DNA of 64,000 bases from DATMNR01 sp963702765 (GCA_963702765.1 CAVPEB010000019.1:62001-126000); one strand, 5' to 3'. Numbered from the stretch's first letter, positions 18,293 to 27,256 are shown. Numbers and translations: made by a program. The notes: generated from the letters alone by a model not told the origin.

Positions 18293-19269
18293 ACGACGAT
18301 TTATCACCACATCTCACTCTTACTTTAGGGCACCTATATCCTGATCAATTAAATTTGTATGGAGATAGAGGCAATATATTAACTTTACAAAGACGCTGCC
18401 AACTCCGAGGCATTGAACTACGTGTTATCGAACTTGGCATTGGTGACGCATTAGCACCAGATGAATACGATATATTGTTTATAGGTGGTGGACAGGATAG
18501 AGAGCAGGCTCCCGTCTCTCAAGATTTACTTGAAATCAAAAGCATTGGTTTATGGGCTGCAATTGAAGATGATATGCCGGTGCTGGCGGTGTGTGGTGGG
18601 TACCAATTATTGGCACATTACTACCGACCAGCGGATGGGCCTGATATGCGTGGACTTGGAGTATTTGATGCATGGACTATTCACAAGGGAGCCAAGATAC
18701 CTCGATGCATTGGTGATATAGTGATCAATTGGAATGGGTATACTTTAGTTGGTTTTGAAAATCATGGAGGTCGTACGTATCTTGGCACCGCAAAACCACT
18801 CGGGAGGGTTCTGAAAGGACATGGGAATAATGCAGAAGACCACACCGAGGGAGCGGTTTATCGCAACTCATTTGGTACCTATATGCATGGCTCGCTCCTG
18901 CCAAAAAATCCTCATTTTGCAGACCATCTCATTACGTTGGCACTAGCTCGCACATACGGCAGAAGCAATGGGGCGTCTGAAAGTCTTGTGCATTCTGTAG
19001 CTTCAAATAACAGGTCTTCATCCTCTCACAACGGAACAAAGATGAGAAAATGGAATCTAAAGCGTAGCAATCGAATCCCGACCAATGTCAAAGAGGATCT
19101 GTCTTCATCCTTAACACCTTTGGATGACACTTTAGAGTGGGAGGCTCATGCCTTCATTCTAGAACGTTTGGGATTATACAATGCAGCCATCGATACTTTA
19201 CGTACGTATAAAGATATAGGAACAACTTTTCACATGCCCAAAAGCCAGGTCAGTTTGAGGGTTTTCTGA
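18289..19269 (+). CDS. gatD: Lipid II isoglutaminyl synthase, glutaminase subunit GatD
   Basis: 326-aa class I glutamine amidotransferase that releases ammonia for MurT. The nucleophile is in LAVCGGYQLL (Cys102) and the catalytic His in YMHGSLLPKNP (His200). The TTG at 18289 is chosen: GGAGGAG lies 8 nt upstream and TTGA overlaps the murT stop, a classical coupling arrangement. The core ends near residue 230. The remaining ~95 residues are Ser/Asn-rich, then a short predicted helix pair; they are absent from ordinary GatD. The gene stops right at the left flank of a TnpB element, so its true C-terminus may have been altered by that insertion. Confidence 0.9.
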   Translation: MNDDLSPHLTLTLGHLYPDQLNLYGDRGNILTLQRRCQLRGIELRVIELGIGDALAPDEYDILFIGGGQDREQAPVSQDLLEIKSIGLWAAIEDDMPVLAVCGGYQLLAHYYRPADGPDMRGLGVFDAWTIHKGAKIPRCIGDIVINWNGYTLVGFENHGGRTYLGTAKPLGRVLKGHGNNAEDHTEGAVYRNSFGTYMHGSLLPKNPHFADHLITLALARTYGRSNGASESLVHSVASNNRSSSSHNGTKMRKWNLKRSNRIPTNVKEDLSSSLTPLDDTLEWEAHAFILERLGLYNAAIDTLRTYKDIGTTFHMPKSQVSLRVF

Positions 19270-19272
19270 CAG

Positions 19273-19301
19273 TTGCCAGAAACCATGAGCGATGGTATAC
19301 T
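19273..19301 (+). promoter_or_regulatory. Promoter of TnpB copy 2
   Basis: TTGCCA (19273-19278), a 17-nt spacer and TATACT (19296-19301), 38 nt before the tnpB ATG. Copy 1 keeps a TATACC at the matching place. Confidence 0.55.
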
Positions 19302-19339
19302 GATGCCAACAAGGACAAATGTTCGCCTCAGGAGGATCT

Positions 19340-21112
19340 ATGCGTGTCGGCCGAACGGTTCAGCTTGTCAGCTATGAGCTTCGCCTGCCAGATGCGGTGC
19401 AAGCCGCATCTCTGCGTGTGCTCGATGCCTCGCGCATTGTCATCAATGCGACGGTGGCGGCCCTGTGGGAGCGCCTCGACGACTTTGGCGAGCGGGAAAC
19501 GAAGTACGCCTACAAACAGGTCACCGCGCTGATCGCATCCTCCGATCCGCATGGAGACCGGCAATGGCGCTGTGAAGCGGAGCAAGCCGGGCGCATCTTG
19601 CGCGGGCAAGCCAGGCGCAAAAAGCGGTTTGCCCTCGTGCTGCCACTGCTTGAGCAGGGTATGATCCTGCCCAAAACGGAGCACACACGGGCGGGCAAGA
19701 ACCGCACCGCGATCAAAGCGGCCCTGGCTTGCCTGCGTGATGAGCACAGCGATGGGGGCTCTGCGGTGGAACTGCAAAACCTCATCGAACAGACCTGCAA
19801 TTACTACCTCGCACACGGCTGCTTTCCCGAGACGTATGAAGACATGCAAGCCGTTCCCCTGCTCAAAGTGGGCATCTTGCCCTACGCGGCAGATGATGGC
19901 GGCGAGCATGGTCAGGCCTATCGCTTCCGCATTGATGTGCAGGGGCGTTGCTGCTACCTCGCCTTTCGATTCCCTGATGAGCAAGGGGTCTGGGCGCCGG
20001 CGTGGACCGAACCTCAGCTACACCTCCCCTTACCCGATCCCGTCGTGCAGCGCCTGCAGGCAGGAGAACGTCTTGCGCCAACGTTGCGCGAGATCGCCGA
20101 ACCCGATGGCACGCGCTACACCGTGCTTGATTTCATCATCGAAGTTCCTGTCACTGCACTGCCTGATCCACAGCAGGTGCAGCGGGTGCTCGGCTGGGAT
20201 TGGGGCGTTAGGACGCTGGTCACCGCGACAGTGGTGGACCTTGAGGGCAACCGACTTTCTCCCCCGCTGTTCCTGGATACCGGGGGCTTCGACGGGCGAC
20301 AAGCCCACACCCGACGCCACATCGATCGCCTCAAGACCAAGGTTGCCAAGTTGGAAGCCAGGCGGGATCAGTTTGCGGTCGGCGATAAGAGGGCAGAGCC
20401 ATCGGAGAGGAAGCTGGCGGTCTTGCGCCGGGAGATCGCGCGCTGTTGGAGGAAGTACGAGGCCAGGAACAATGACCTGGCCCATCTGGCCGCCAACATC
20501 TTGCTGGGGCTTGCGAGCGTATGGCAAGCCGACCTCATTGCAGGCGAATCGCTCAAATCGCTCAAGTCCGAAGGCCGGGGAAAATCCGCCCGTGGTCGCT
20601 GGGTGCATTGGCGTAACAATGCGCAGATCCGCGGGGCGCTGTGGCGCTGTCTGCGCTACAAATGCCATCTCTCGGGGCTGCACCTGGCCTGGCAGCACGC
20701 AGCAGGCACAACGCACACTTGCCCCCACTGTGGCAAGCCCGCCAACACCTATGCTTCCCCTGCCCTTGATGCTCCGATGCTGGAGTCTGGAGCCTGGCTG
20801 CGCTGTTTTGAGTGTGGTTGGAATGGGGCCAGGGACTATAGCGCAGCCATCAATATTGCGCTCTTAGGCGTAGCCTATCTCAAGCAAGCGCTTCAAACTT
20901 CTCCCTCACCACCAGTTGATCGTCCGACCATGACACAGAAAGGTCTCAACTCGGAGTCGTATAGCGGCTCCGGGCTGGCGCTACGGTTGCCGCCAACGTC
21001 CCCTCGGGGCCGCCTGATCTGCTCAGGAAAGATATTCGTCAATGGCTGGGTCAAGTCTGTGACGCTGCATTCTGCATTGCCACCAGAAACCATGCTTCGC
21101 TTGTGCGGATAG
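19340..21112 (+). CDS. tnpB: Long TnpB-like RNA-guided nuclease
   Basis: 590-aa RuvC nuclease of the TnpB (IS200/IS605 OrfB) superfamily, well above the usual ~400 aa. Catalytic residues are present: Asp287 in GWDWGVRTLV, Glu403 in AGESLKSLK and Asp499 in GARDYSAAINIA. The zinc ribbon has Cys461/464 and Cys489/492. A coiled, basic helix lies at about 322-375. The ~285-residue N-terminal part, presumably REC/WED, is long and contains a conserved block starting YKQVTALI. A C-terminal tail of ~60 residues beyond RuvC-III overlaps the 49-nt conserved block. GGAGG lies 5 nt before the ATG; an earlier in-frame start at 19319 is less likely. Activity is inferred from family and intact motifs. Confidence 0.88.
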   Translation: MRVGRTVQLVSYELRLPDAVQAASLRVLDASRIVINATVAALWERLDDFGERETKYAYKQVTALIASSDPHGDRQWRCEAEQAGRILRGQARRKKRFALVLPLLEQGMILPKTEHTRAGKNRTAIKAALACLRDEHSDGGSAVELQNLIEQTCNYYLAHGCFPETYEDMQAVPLLKVGILPYAADDGGEHGQAYRFRIDVQGRCCYLAFRFPDEQGVWAPAWTEPQLHLPLPDPVVQRLQAGERLAPTLREIAEPDGTRYTVLDFIIEVPVTALPDPQQVQRVLGWDWGVRTLVTATVVDLEGNRLSPPLFLDTGGFDGRQAHTRRHIDRLKTKVAKLEARRDQFAVGDKRAEPSERKLAVLRREIARCWRKYEARNNDLAHLAANILLGLASVWQADLIAGESLKSLKSEGRGKSARGRWVHWRNNAQIRGALWRCLRYKCHLSGLHLAWQHAAGTTHTCPHCGKPANTYASPALDAPMLESGAWLRCFECGWNGARDYSAAINIALLGVAYLKQALQTSPSPPVDRPTMTQKGLNSESYSGSGLALRLPPTSPRGRLICSGKIFVNGWVKSVTLHSALPPETMLRLCG

Positions 21113-21181
21113 CAGCATCGTGCTCCAGATTGATCAACTAAGACGTCCTTCTTAGCAACGGTAAACGAGTCTCTTTAGGAA
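20940..21181 (+). ncRNA. Candidate omegaRNA/guide of TnpB copy 2
   Basis: Inferred guide RNA spanning the 3' coding end, the 49-nt right end after the stop, and 20 nt of flank as guide (21162-21181). Support: the block 20970-21018 is identical to copy 1; the post-stop segment has the same length (49 nt) in both copies; and GTTGC inside the block can pair with GCAAC at the right tip (21155-21159), as in a guide-proximal pseudoknot. The 5' limit is unknown. Confidence 0.5.
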
Positions 21182-21188
21182 GCAACTC

Positions 21189-21824
21189 ATGAATATGGAT
21201 CGGTCACAGGCACGATGCTCTTTCTGCGGAAAACGCCCACCTGAAGTGCAGCGCACGGTAGCAGGTCCGGGTGCAGCTTACATATGTGAATTGTGCCTGC
21301 ACCTGTGCAACGAAATTTTAAACGATCCCTCACCGTTTTCTGCGAAAGCACTGGAACTTGCCGCACGCCCTCCAATTGTAGTAGCTGCTCCGCAAGAAAC
21401 CAGGCTTCGCGATGTCCCAAAATCATCAACACGTTTTCCATTGCGCACCATCAACATTGAATTGGAACAAAAGCAACAAGACATGACATTGCTAATACAG
21501 CAGTTGCAACTCTTTCAGAAACACTTTGAGTTGCATTATATATGGATACGCACTCCTTTGCAGAAGGGATTTGCTTTTGTTCCTCGCCTGATTTTCCTCA
21601 TACAAGATACTACTGGATTTCAGTGGGCAGGAGACCGTGGCGGCGTGCTTCTTGCTCGCCCAGAGCTATCAAGTGATTCTTATAAGGCAGTGTATCAGGG
21701 TAGTGCGCGTTTTAGTCCACTGATGTCCGCTGATGCATCTGCCTTAACAATTCGTATAGTCGACCCTTTGGGTCAATTCGAGAATCCACCCTTACAACCC
21801 TGGAAATTTGAGGTAACTTTATAG
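21189..21824 (+). CDS. ClpX-type C4 zinc-finger protein without AAA+ domain
   Basis: 211-aa protein. Residues 8-43 are a ClpX zinc-binding domain (Cys10, Cys13, Cys33, Cys36; GPGAAYICELCLHLCNEI matches ClpX closely). No Walker A/B or other AAA+ motif follows. Residues 90-115 form a Gln-rich amphipathic helix. The rest (120-211) looks beta-rich, contains WIRTPLQKGFAFVPRL and resembles nothing I recognise. In ClpX this zinc domain dimerises and binds substrates and adaptors, so a docking or adaptor role is possible but unproven. It is directly downstream of the TnpB element and convergent with hpf. AGGA precedes the start. Confidence 0.75.
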   Translation: MNMDRSQARCSFCGKRPPEVQRTVAGPGAAYICELCLHLCNEILNDPSPFSAKALELAARPPIVVAAPQETRLRDVPKSSTRFPLRTINIELEQKQQDMTLLIQQLQLFQKHFELHYIWIRTPLQKGFAFVPRLIFLIQDTTGFQWAGDRGGVLLARPELSSDSYKAVYQGSARFSPLMSADASALTIRIVDPLGQFENPPLQPWKFEVTL

Positions 21825-21838
21825 ACCAGGCGTCAAGG

Positions 21839-22468
21839 TTACTCAGTAACATGCTCTAATGCAGGTACAAGTAGTCCATAACCCCCAGTATCTAAACGGT
21901 ACATAACATTGACGCTTCCCAATTCCTCATTAAAGAAGGGGTAAAAGGGGAGATGATTGGTCTCCATTTCAGTAATGACCTCTTGATCACTCATGGGTTT
22001 GGTCTGAATTTGACGAATCTCCATGATTTTAGACCAGATTTCCTCATTCTTCTCTATGGCTATGGGAGTAGCCGCTGGCTCTTCCTCTAAACCCTCATCC
22101 TCAATGGAAGATAAACTGCCAGTGCGAGATAATGAGAGAATTTTCACAGGAGGAGTATGATGCCGACGGGAGCTTGTTTGGCGATCTTTATAGCGGCCTA
22201 ATTGTGCTGTAGCTTTATCCAATACCAGATCCAGAGCCATATTGGCGTTCGTTGCACTTACTTCGCTATGTACAGGATGAGAGTTGTTAGAGATTGCTAG
22301 TTGCACAGTAAAACGGTCATGAGAGCTACGTGTTTTTTCTTCGGAAACGGTTACTTCAACACGAGCATCTGAACCAAGTAGACGAGAGAGTTTTTGTACT
22401 TTCCGCTCAATGTGTTCACGCAAACGCGGTTGAACTTCAGTCTGTTTACCTTTAATGATGATTTGCAT
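21839..22468 (-). CDS. hpf: Ribosome hibernation promoting factor, long form
   Basis: 209-aa long HPF/RaiA that dimerises 70S ribosomes into inactive 100S particles. The N-terminal S30AE domain starts MQIIIKGKQTEV. The C-terminal dimerisation domain has the typical KPMSDQEVITEME and HLPFYPFFNEE segments and ends with a YGLLVP-type strand. The linker between is acidic and variable. A longer frame to 22528 exists, but AGAAGG before the ATG at 22468 and the family N-terminus decide the start. It is convergent with the zinc-finger gene (14 bp apart). Confidence 0.93.
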   Translation of the reverse strand: MQIIIKGKQTEVQPRLREHIERKVQKLSRLLGSDARVEVTVSEEKTRSSHDRFTVQLAISNNSHPVHSEVSATNANMALDLVLDKATAQLGRYKDRQTSSRRHHTPPVKILSLSRTGSLSSIEDEGLEEEPAATPIAIEKNEEIWSKIMEIRQIQTKPMSDQEVITEMETNHLPFYPFFNEELGSVNVMYRLDTGGYGLLVPALEHVTE

Positions 22469-22556
22469 AGTTTGCCTTCTCTTTCCGATCCAACAAAATG
22501 ACAAAACATTTGGAGCCAGAAATTCCACGAAAGGAATTAGGAAAGTCGCATACTCT

Positions 22557-22565
22557 ATTATACCA
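22557..22565 (-). promoter_or_regulatory. Extended -10 promoter for hpf
   Basis: TGGTATAAT on the minus strand, about 90 nt before the hpf start; no clear -35. Confidence 0.5.
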
Positions 22566-22569
22566 TCCT

Positions 22570-23109
22570 ATGCTCTAAGGCTGAGCAATAAACCAATTTT
22601 CCTCTATCACAATATGCTCACGAGTTGATGTTAAAAAGTGAGTCTTCTGTAACGGTTTATTGGATGAAAATCCTGTCATACAATTGAACGGCTTGTTCCG
22701 TTGAAAGATGAATATGAAGTCATTTTCTCTCATGCAAAATTCATTCTTTGTTCATATATTCATGATATGATTTTGTTATTCATAGATATATGAAAACGGA
22801 TTTGTATCTTTTCGACTGCTTTTCCCTTCGTCACATGTGTGACTTAGAATGCGGCCTGTCAACGACACCAGTGCATCTTTATAATAGGCGTTGCTGCGCG
22901 GCTACCGCTTCGCTATCATCTAGCTGGTAAACTTGCGCTTACATACAGAAAAGAAGGTCTCTACTATTAGACAGGACGAAAGGTGACGTCGAGGAAGCGA
23001 AGTGAGCGGGGAACACACTGCACCCCGCAAAGTGGCCAATACGGCTCTTTGGAACCCCCTGTTGCATAGATACCGAGTATTATTTTGACGAGAGGGAGAA
23101 TACATACAC
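22570..23109. other. Intergenic region, nothing recognised
   Basis: About 540 bp, AT-rich in the first half, between hpf and a small Cys-rich gene. I see no coding frame with support and no RNA fold I can name. Confidence 0.5.
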
Positions 23110-23313
23110 ATGACACAGTTTCCTGGTGATCAGCATATAACATATCAATTACAATATCGCAAATGTGGAAAACAAACGTGCAGGACTTGCCGAGAAGGGC
23201 AGGGGCACGGTCCATACTGGTATGCATATTGGCGCGAGGGTTCGCGTTTGAAGTCTGGATATATCGGTAAAGAGCCTTCCGAAATGAGAACTCATTTGCA
23301 CACTGTTAGATAA
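23110..23313 (+). CDS. Small conserved Cys-rich protein
   Basis: 67-aa protein reading MTQFPGDQHITYQLQYRKCG, then CRTCREGQGHGPYWYAYWRE and a basic GYIGK. The pattern CGK-x(3)-C-x(2)-C with GHGPYWY resembles a small family that I recall from actinobacterial and ktedonobacterial genomes, often near mobile or integrase genes, probably the DUF6788 type. Four Cys/His candidates could hold a zinc ion. The GAGGGAG upstream and the compact fold make it a likely real gene. Function is unknown. Confidence 0.6.
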   Translation: MTQFPGDQHITYQLQYRKCGKQTCRTCREGQGHGPYWYAYWREGSRLKSGYIGKEPSEMRTHLHTVR

Positions 23314-23528
23314 TCATTGAGACAGGGCAATTTCACGGCTCAATATGATGAATACTCCATATCAGTTTGAGCAGCCTCATGACGAGTTGCTCAGGATAAC
23401 ACAACTGCGCAGGATGTTCATGAGGAATTGCCATGTCAATTATGTCGACAGTGCCATTTTCACACTGCTATGTTACAATACCTGCATTGACACACATGTA
23501 CTCCTTCATCACAAGGTGGGAAAGCAGT

Positions 23529-24035
23529 ATGAAATGTCCGTTTTGTGGAGGCACAGAATCGCGAGTGAAAGATTCGCGAGATATCGGTGATGCTATTCAC
23601 CGAAGACGTGAATGTGAGCAGTGCAAAGGACGGTTCAGCACATACGAGAGGGTAGAGAAATCTGTTTTGATGGTCATAAAGCGAGACCAAAGACGGGAAG
23701 CTTTCGATAGGCAAAAACTTTTTGTGGGCATCAGCAAGGCTTGTGAAAAACGTCCCTTATCGGTAGATGAGATCGAGAATGCAGTTGAGGAGATTGAGCA
23801 GGAACTATACAGGCAAGGCAAACAAGAAGTCCAGAGTAGTGTCATTGGAGAACTTGTCATGGAACGGCTGAGACAAATGGACAAGATAGCCTACATTCGC
23901 TTTGCCAGTGTATACCGTTCTTTTAACGATGTAGAGACTATGCTTGAGGAATTACAGGATCTCTTATATCGAAAGAAGGCTGAGCCAACAATACACATTC
24001 AAAGTCCGGCTTACGAGACAGACAGCGAAGCATAG
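23529..24035 (+). CDS. nrdR: Transcriptional repressor NrdR
   Basis: 168-aa regulator of ribonucleotide reductase genes. The N-terminal zinc ribbon MKCPFCGG...CEQCKGRFSTYE and a central ATP-cone (KRDQRREAFDRQKL to about residue 130) are both present. The frame is open from 23433, but MKCPFCGG is the invariant family start and AAGGTGG precedes it. The usual length is 150-170 aa. No ribonucleotide reductase gene is in the window, so its targets lie elsewhere. Confidence 0.95.
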   Translation: MKCPFCGGTESRVKDSRDIGDAIHRRRECEQCKGRFSTYERVEKSVLMVIKRDQRREAFDRQKLFVGISKACEKRPLSVDEIENAVEEIEQELYRQGKQEVQSSVIGELVMERLRQMDKIAYIRFASVYRSFNDVETMLEELQDLLYRKKAEPTIHIQSPAYETDSEA

Positions 24036-24097
24036 GAAAGACGCCATTCCAGACGCTTCGCTGGCTGTTTGCTTGATATAATCCTCTTGTGAACACT

Positions 24098-24526
24098 TTA
24101 ATCGCGACTGTTACTTTCAGCTTTGCGCAAACGGCGACTAAGGGTAGCTAAAAGCCTTAGAGCAATATCCGGATGATTGCGTAACGTTGTTCGAAATTCC
24201 CAGACAGGAAGAAGAAGAGCTGTAACCTCACTCACAGCAGTTACATTAGCTGAACGCGGCAAATCATCCAATAGCGACATTTCACCGAGTACATTTCCTG
24301 GACCAACAGTGCCAAGATCCAGCTCTGCTTTATCAGGATCATTCGCTCTTGTAATATGAACAGTGCCGTTAGTAATTACATACAGTCCAACACCTGTATC
24401 ACCCTGTTTGATCAATTTTGAACCTGGGCTATACGTGCGCTCCCGACAAGCACCTGCGAGTTGTTGTAAATCCTTCTTTTCTAAACCAGAGAAAAGTTCT
24501 ACATGTGCCAGGGTATCTTCGTACAT
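24098..24526 (-). CDS. Cyclic-nucleotide-binding domain protein, no HTH
   Basis: 142-aa single cNMP-binding domain of the Crp/Fnr fold. The phosphate-binding cassette GEMSLLDDLPRSANV is near residues 81-95, with the preceding PGSKLIKQGDTGVGLYVI beta roll. It ends after the C-helix; there is no DNA-binding domain, so it is not a Crp-type regulator by itself. A role as a ligand-sensing partner is possible. AAAGGAG lies 8 nt before the ATG. It is convergent with nrdR. Confidence 0.88.
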   Translation of the reverse strand: MYEDTLAHVELFSGLEKKDLQQLAGACRERTYSPGSKLIKQGDTGVGLYVITNGTVHITRANDPDKAELDLGTVGPGNVLGEMSLLDDLPRSANVTAVSEVTALLLPVWEFRTTLRNHPDIALRLLATLSRRLRKAESNSRD

Positions 24527-24630
24527 GGGCTAACTCCTTTGTACTTAGTTGTGTACTGGATCCGTCCACCACGCTATTCCGTACATAGAGCTAATCTTAT
24601 CACAACTATCCCATCCTGCCTAGCACGATT

Positions 24631-24659
24631 TTGACTTTCCTATTTCGAAGGACTACAAT
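24631..24659 (+). promoter_or_regulatory. Sigma70-type promoter upstream of TPR gene
   Basis: TTGACT (24631-24636), a 17-nt spacer and TACAAT (24654-24659). The leader to the next gene would be about 155 nt. Confidence 0.6.
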
Positions 24660-24820
24660 AAAATCATGAAGGTTCACGCCAGGCCATTAGATACTTCGCT
24701 ACACTTATCTAACAAAGTCGGATTCAATCCCCCTGGAAAAGCGAAGGGTCTTTGACATAATGTCCTCCATATGCTAAGGGTTGTATATACATAGGTAGAA
24801 AATATAGGGGTCAAACATTC

Positions 24821-27043
24821 ATGTCGGCACAGGACGAGACAGCAGCTGAGAAACGTCTACAAGCAGGCATTGACGCATTTTACGATGGCAAATTGGATAC
24901 GGCAGCAGATGCTTTTTCAGATGCCGAAATACGCTTCAGGTTGCTTGGCGATTTTAAGCGATCTGGAGACAGCCGCACAATGCTTGCCGATGTACAACGT
25001 CAGCAAAATCAGCTTGAACAGGCTGCTAATAGTTATCAGAAAGCAATACGCCTTTATAAAGATGCAAATCGCCCTTTACTAGTGGCCGGTAGTACACTAT
25101 CACTCGGGCACGTTGAACGGCAATTGGCACATCTTGATCGGGCGCAAGAAGCTTATCAAAACTCCTGGAATCTCTATGTAGACCAGGGCAATATACAGGG
25201 ACAGGGTAATGTGGCGCTAGCATTGGGCCATATAGAGATGCAGCGTGGCAATAATGAACGCGCGATTGAACACTATGAACGAGCAATTTCATTTTTTGTT
25301 GGCGCTAACGATACACTTAATGAAGCTGATGCGCGTCGTAGCAATGCCGATCTATTGCGTCAGGCAAGACACTTTGACCAGGCAACAACTGAATACCAAC
25401 GAGTTCTCGAAGTCTATCAAGCGAATAGAGACAATTTTGGTGTTGTGGATGCTTTGATAGGTATGGGTCATATCTACCTGGATCAATGGCAATTCGATAA
25501 GGCGGCAGATGCCTTCGCGGAAGGCGGGAAGCTTGCAAGCTCGATTGAATACGAGCTGGGTGAGGGCGATAGTAATCTGGGCCTGGCAGAAATCTCATTC
25601 CTTACTAATCAAGTTGAACAAGCCTTAACTAGCGCGCAGTTGGCATTACAAATATATACAGATATGCAAAATCCTCTTGGCTCAGCCACTGCAAGCCGCT
25701 TACTTGGTGTAATTAATATGCGCAGGGGACAACTATCATACGCCAATAGCATGATAGAACGTGCATTACGGACATACAAGGCTATTGCATATCGCATTGG
25801 ACAATCTGAAGCGACCATAAATCTGGGGGAAGTTCAACTTTTACGAGGCTTTCTCGAACGAGCTTCACAGACATATGAAGATGCTATTGAACTCGCACAG
25901 TCACTGAGTAACGAGTTCATTGAAAATAAAGCTTTACTGGGTCTGGGCATTGTTCATAGTAAAAGAGGTGAGATACTTCGAGCTGGCAACTACTTATATG
26001 AAGCACAAACGCGAGTGGAAACGCAGCTTACTGATCCGGTTTATAGTGCCATCGCAGCCGAGATACATGTTCGCAAAGCAAGATTAGCGATTCTTACGGG
26101 TAAATTGGACGATGCGGCATCTAGCCTGGCCAGTGCGAACTCCATTACATCAAAGCATAATTTAGCCTCAACAATAGAACCTGCGATCTTCCTTACAGAA
26201 GGACAACTCCTCTTAACACGCGGAGATTTTACTCAAGCTGAGACACATTTTAGCCAGGCATTCAGTATGGCTGAAGTTCTACAGGAACCATTGATTGCCG
26301 CTGAAGCGCTGCTCGGTCTTGCTCAAACGCGTTTGTCTCGTAAGGAATTGGATTCCGCATCAGCAAGTTTTCTTGAGGCAGGACGACAGTTCCAACTGTT
26401 GGAGAGCACAAATGGAGATGCCGAGGCAATGCTCGGTATAGCACAAACTCTCATTGGAAGAGGTCAGTGGAATGAAGCAATTGAGCATAGTGAAGGAGCA
26501 GCTATTCGATTTCACCAGAGTGGCAACCTGATTGGAGAAGCTGACACCACTTTTACTTTAGGCCTGGCCTATCGAGGAAGTGGCGAATTACAAGAGGCAG
26601 CCAGAAATTTCGAGCAGGCTGTAGTTTTGTATCAACAATATCACCTTCCTTTACAAGAAGCTGATGCGTGTTACGAGCGAGCAGGCCTTATGCTTGCAGA
26701 TGAACAGTTCGATCTTGCGATGAATGACTTTACTCGTTCTATCGAGCTAGTTGAGCAAGTGATGAATACGATGAATTCAGCGGAGCAATGGAGCATGTTC
26801 CTGCGTCAATATACTGAACTCTACGGACAAGCTGCCATCACCCAATTAAGGCGAAATCAGGATGGTCAGGCTCTCTCAACCCTAACATCGTTTGTTCGTA
26901 TTACCGGTAGAGATTCAATAATGGACTATCTTATGGCTTACGAAAACTCCGTTCTTGCTTCGACTGACGAAATGAGCGAGAATGAGACACAAACCAATAC
27001 CAGGCTGGTAAAACGTTTGAGAACATTACGTAAGAGCTTATGA
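24821..27043 (+). CDS. Large tetratricopeptide-repeat protein
   Basis: 740-aa protein made almost wholly of TPR-like helical pairs about 38-40 residues apart (recurring A-x(3)-L-x(2)-A and YxxA/FxxA patterns such as AANSYQKAIRLYKD, RAIEHYERAISFF and EAARNFEQAVVLYQQ). There is no signal peptide, membrane segment or attached catalytic domain. Such arrays bind protein partners. It is the first gene of a same-strand series that continues with two unrecognised proteins and the peptide-transporter genes. Function is unknown. Confidence 0.8.
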   Translation: MSAQDETAAEKRLQAGIDAFYDGKLDTAADAFSDAEIRFRLLGDFKRSGDSRTMLADVQRQQNQLEQAANSYQKAIRLYKDANRPLLVAGSTLSLGHVERQLAHLDRAQEAYQNSWNLYVDQGNIQGQGNVALALGHIEMQRGNNERAIEHYERAISFFVGANDTLNEADARRSNADLLRQARHFDQATTEYQRVLEVYQANRDNFGVVDALIGMGHIYLDQWQFDKAADAFAEGGKLASSIEYELGEGDSNLGLAEISFLTNQVEQALTSAQLALQIYTDMQNPLGSATASRLLGVINMRRGQLSYANSMIERALRTYKAIAYRIGQSEATINLGEVQLLRGFLERASQTYEDAIELAQSLSNEFIENKALLGLGIVHSKRGEILRAGNYLYEAQTRVETQLTDPVYSAIAAEIHVRKARLAILTGKLDDAASSLASANSITSKHNLASTIEPAIFLTEGQLLLTRGDFTQAETHFSQAFSMAEVLQEPLIAAEALLGLAQTRLSRKELDSASASFLEAGRQFQLLESTNGDAEAMLGIAQTLIGRGQWNEAIEHSEGAAIRFHQSGNLIGEADTTFTLGLAYRGSGELQEAARNFEQAVVLYQQYHLPLQEADACYERAGLMLADEQFDLAMNDFTRSIELVEQVMNTMNSAEQWSMFLRQYTELYGQAAITQLRRNQDGQALSTLTSFVRITGRDSIMDYLMAYENSVLASTDEMSENETQTNTRLVKRLRTLRKSL

Positions 27044-27044
27044 A

Positions 27045-27090
27045 AGGGGTGCAGGGGACGAAGTCCCTTGCCGGGGCGCGGGGTGTCCCC
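27045..27090 (+). repeat. GC-rich palindromic repeat, possible terminator
   Basis: Just past the TPR gene: AGGGGAC-GAA-GTCCCT (27053-27068) followed by GGGGCGCGGGGTGTCCCC. This type of double hairpin recurs after genes in Chloroflexota genomes as I recall; only one unit is in this window. Confidence 0.5.
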
Positions 27091-27256
27091 GCTCATTTCT
27101 TCTCTTCCCGCCGTAGGTGGAAAAAGCGATTATGAGCACATCTCAGGCTCTAATGCTTGCTAAGTAAAGCCAAAGAGCATATTATAAGGCAAGAGAACAA
27201 TGTTACTCATAATAACGAGCATTCAAACACTACAATAGCAGAGAGGATTCTTCGCT

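Larger units (their letters stand above)
19270..21161 (+). mobile_element. TnpB-only element, copy 2 (intact)
   Basis: Second copy of the element at 13.95-15.86 kb, here with an unbroken gene. The right end is at 21161 (GCAACGG), where similarity to copy 1 stops. The left end is approximate and close to the gatD stop. Base composition is visibly more GC-rich than its neighbours, supporting transfer. No tnpA is present. Confidence 0.65.

Noticed and set aside
19737..20867. 376-aa open frame in another phase of the intact tnpB
   Set aside because: Overlaps the catalytic tnpB frame; Arg/Ser/Pro-rich composition typical of an off-frame reading.
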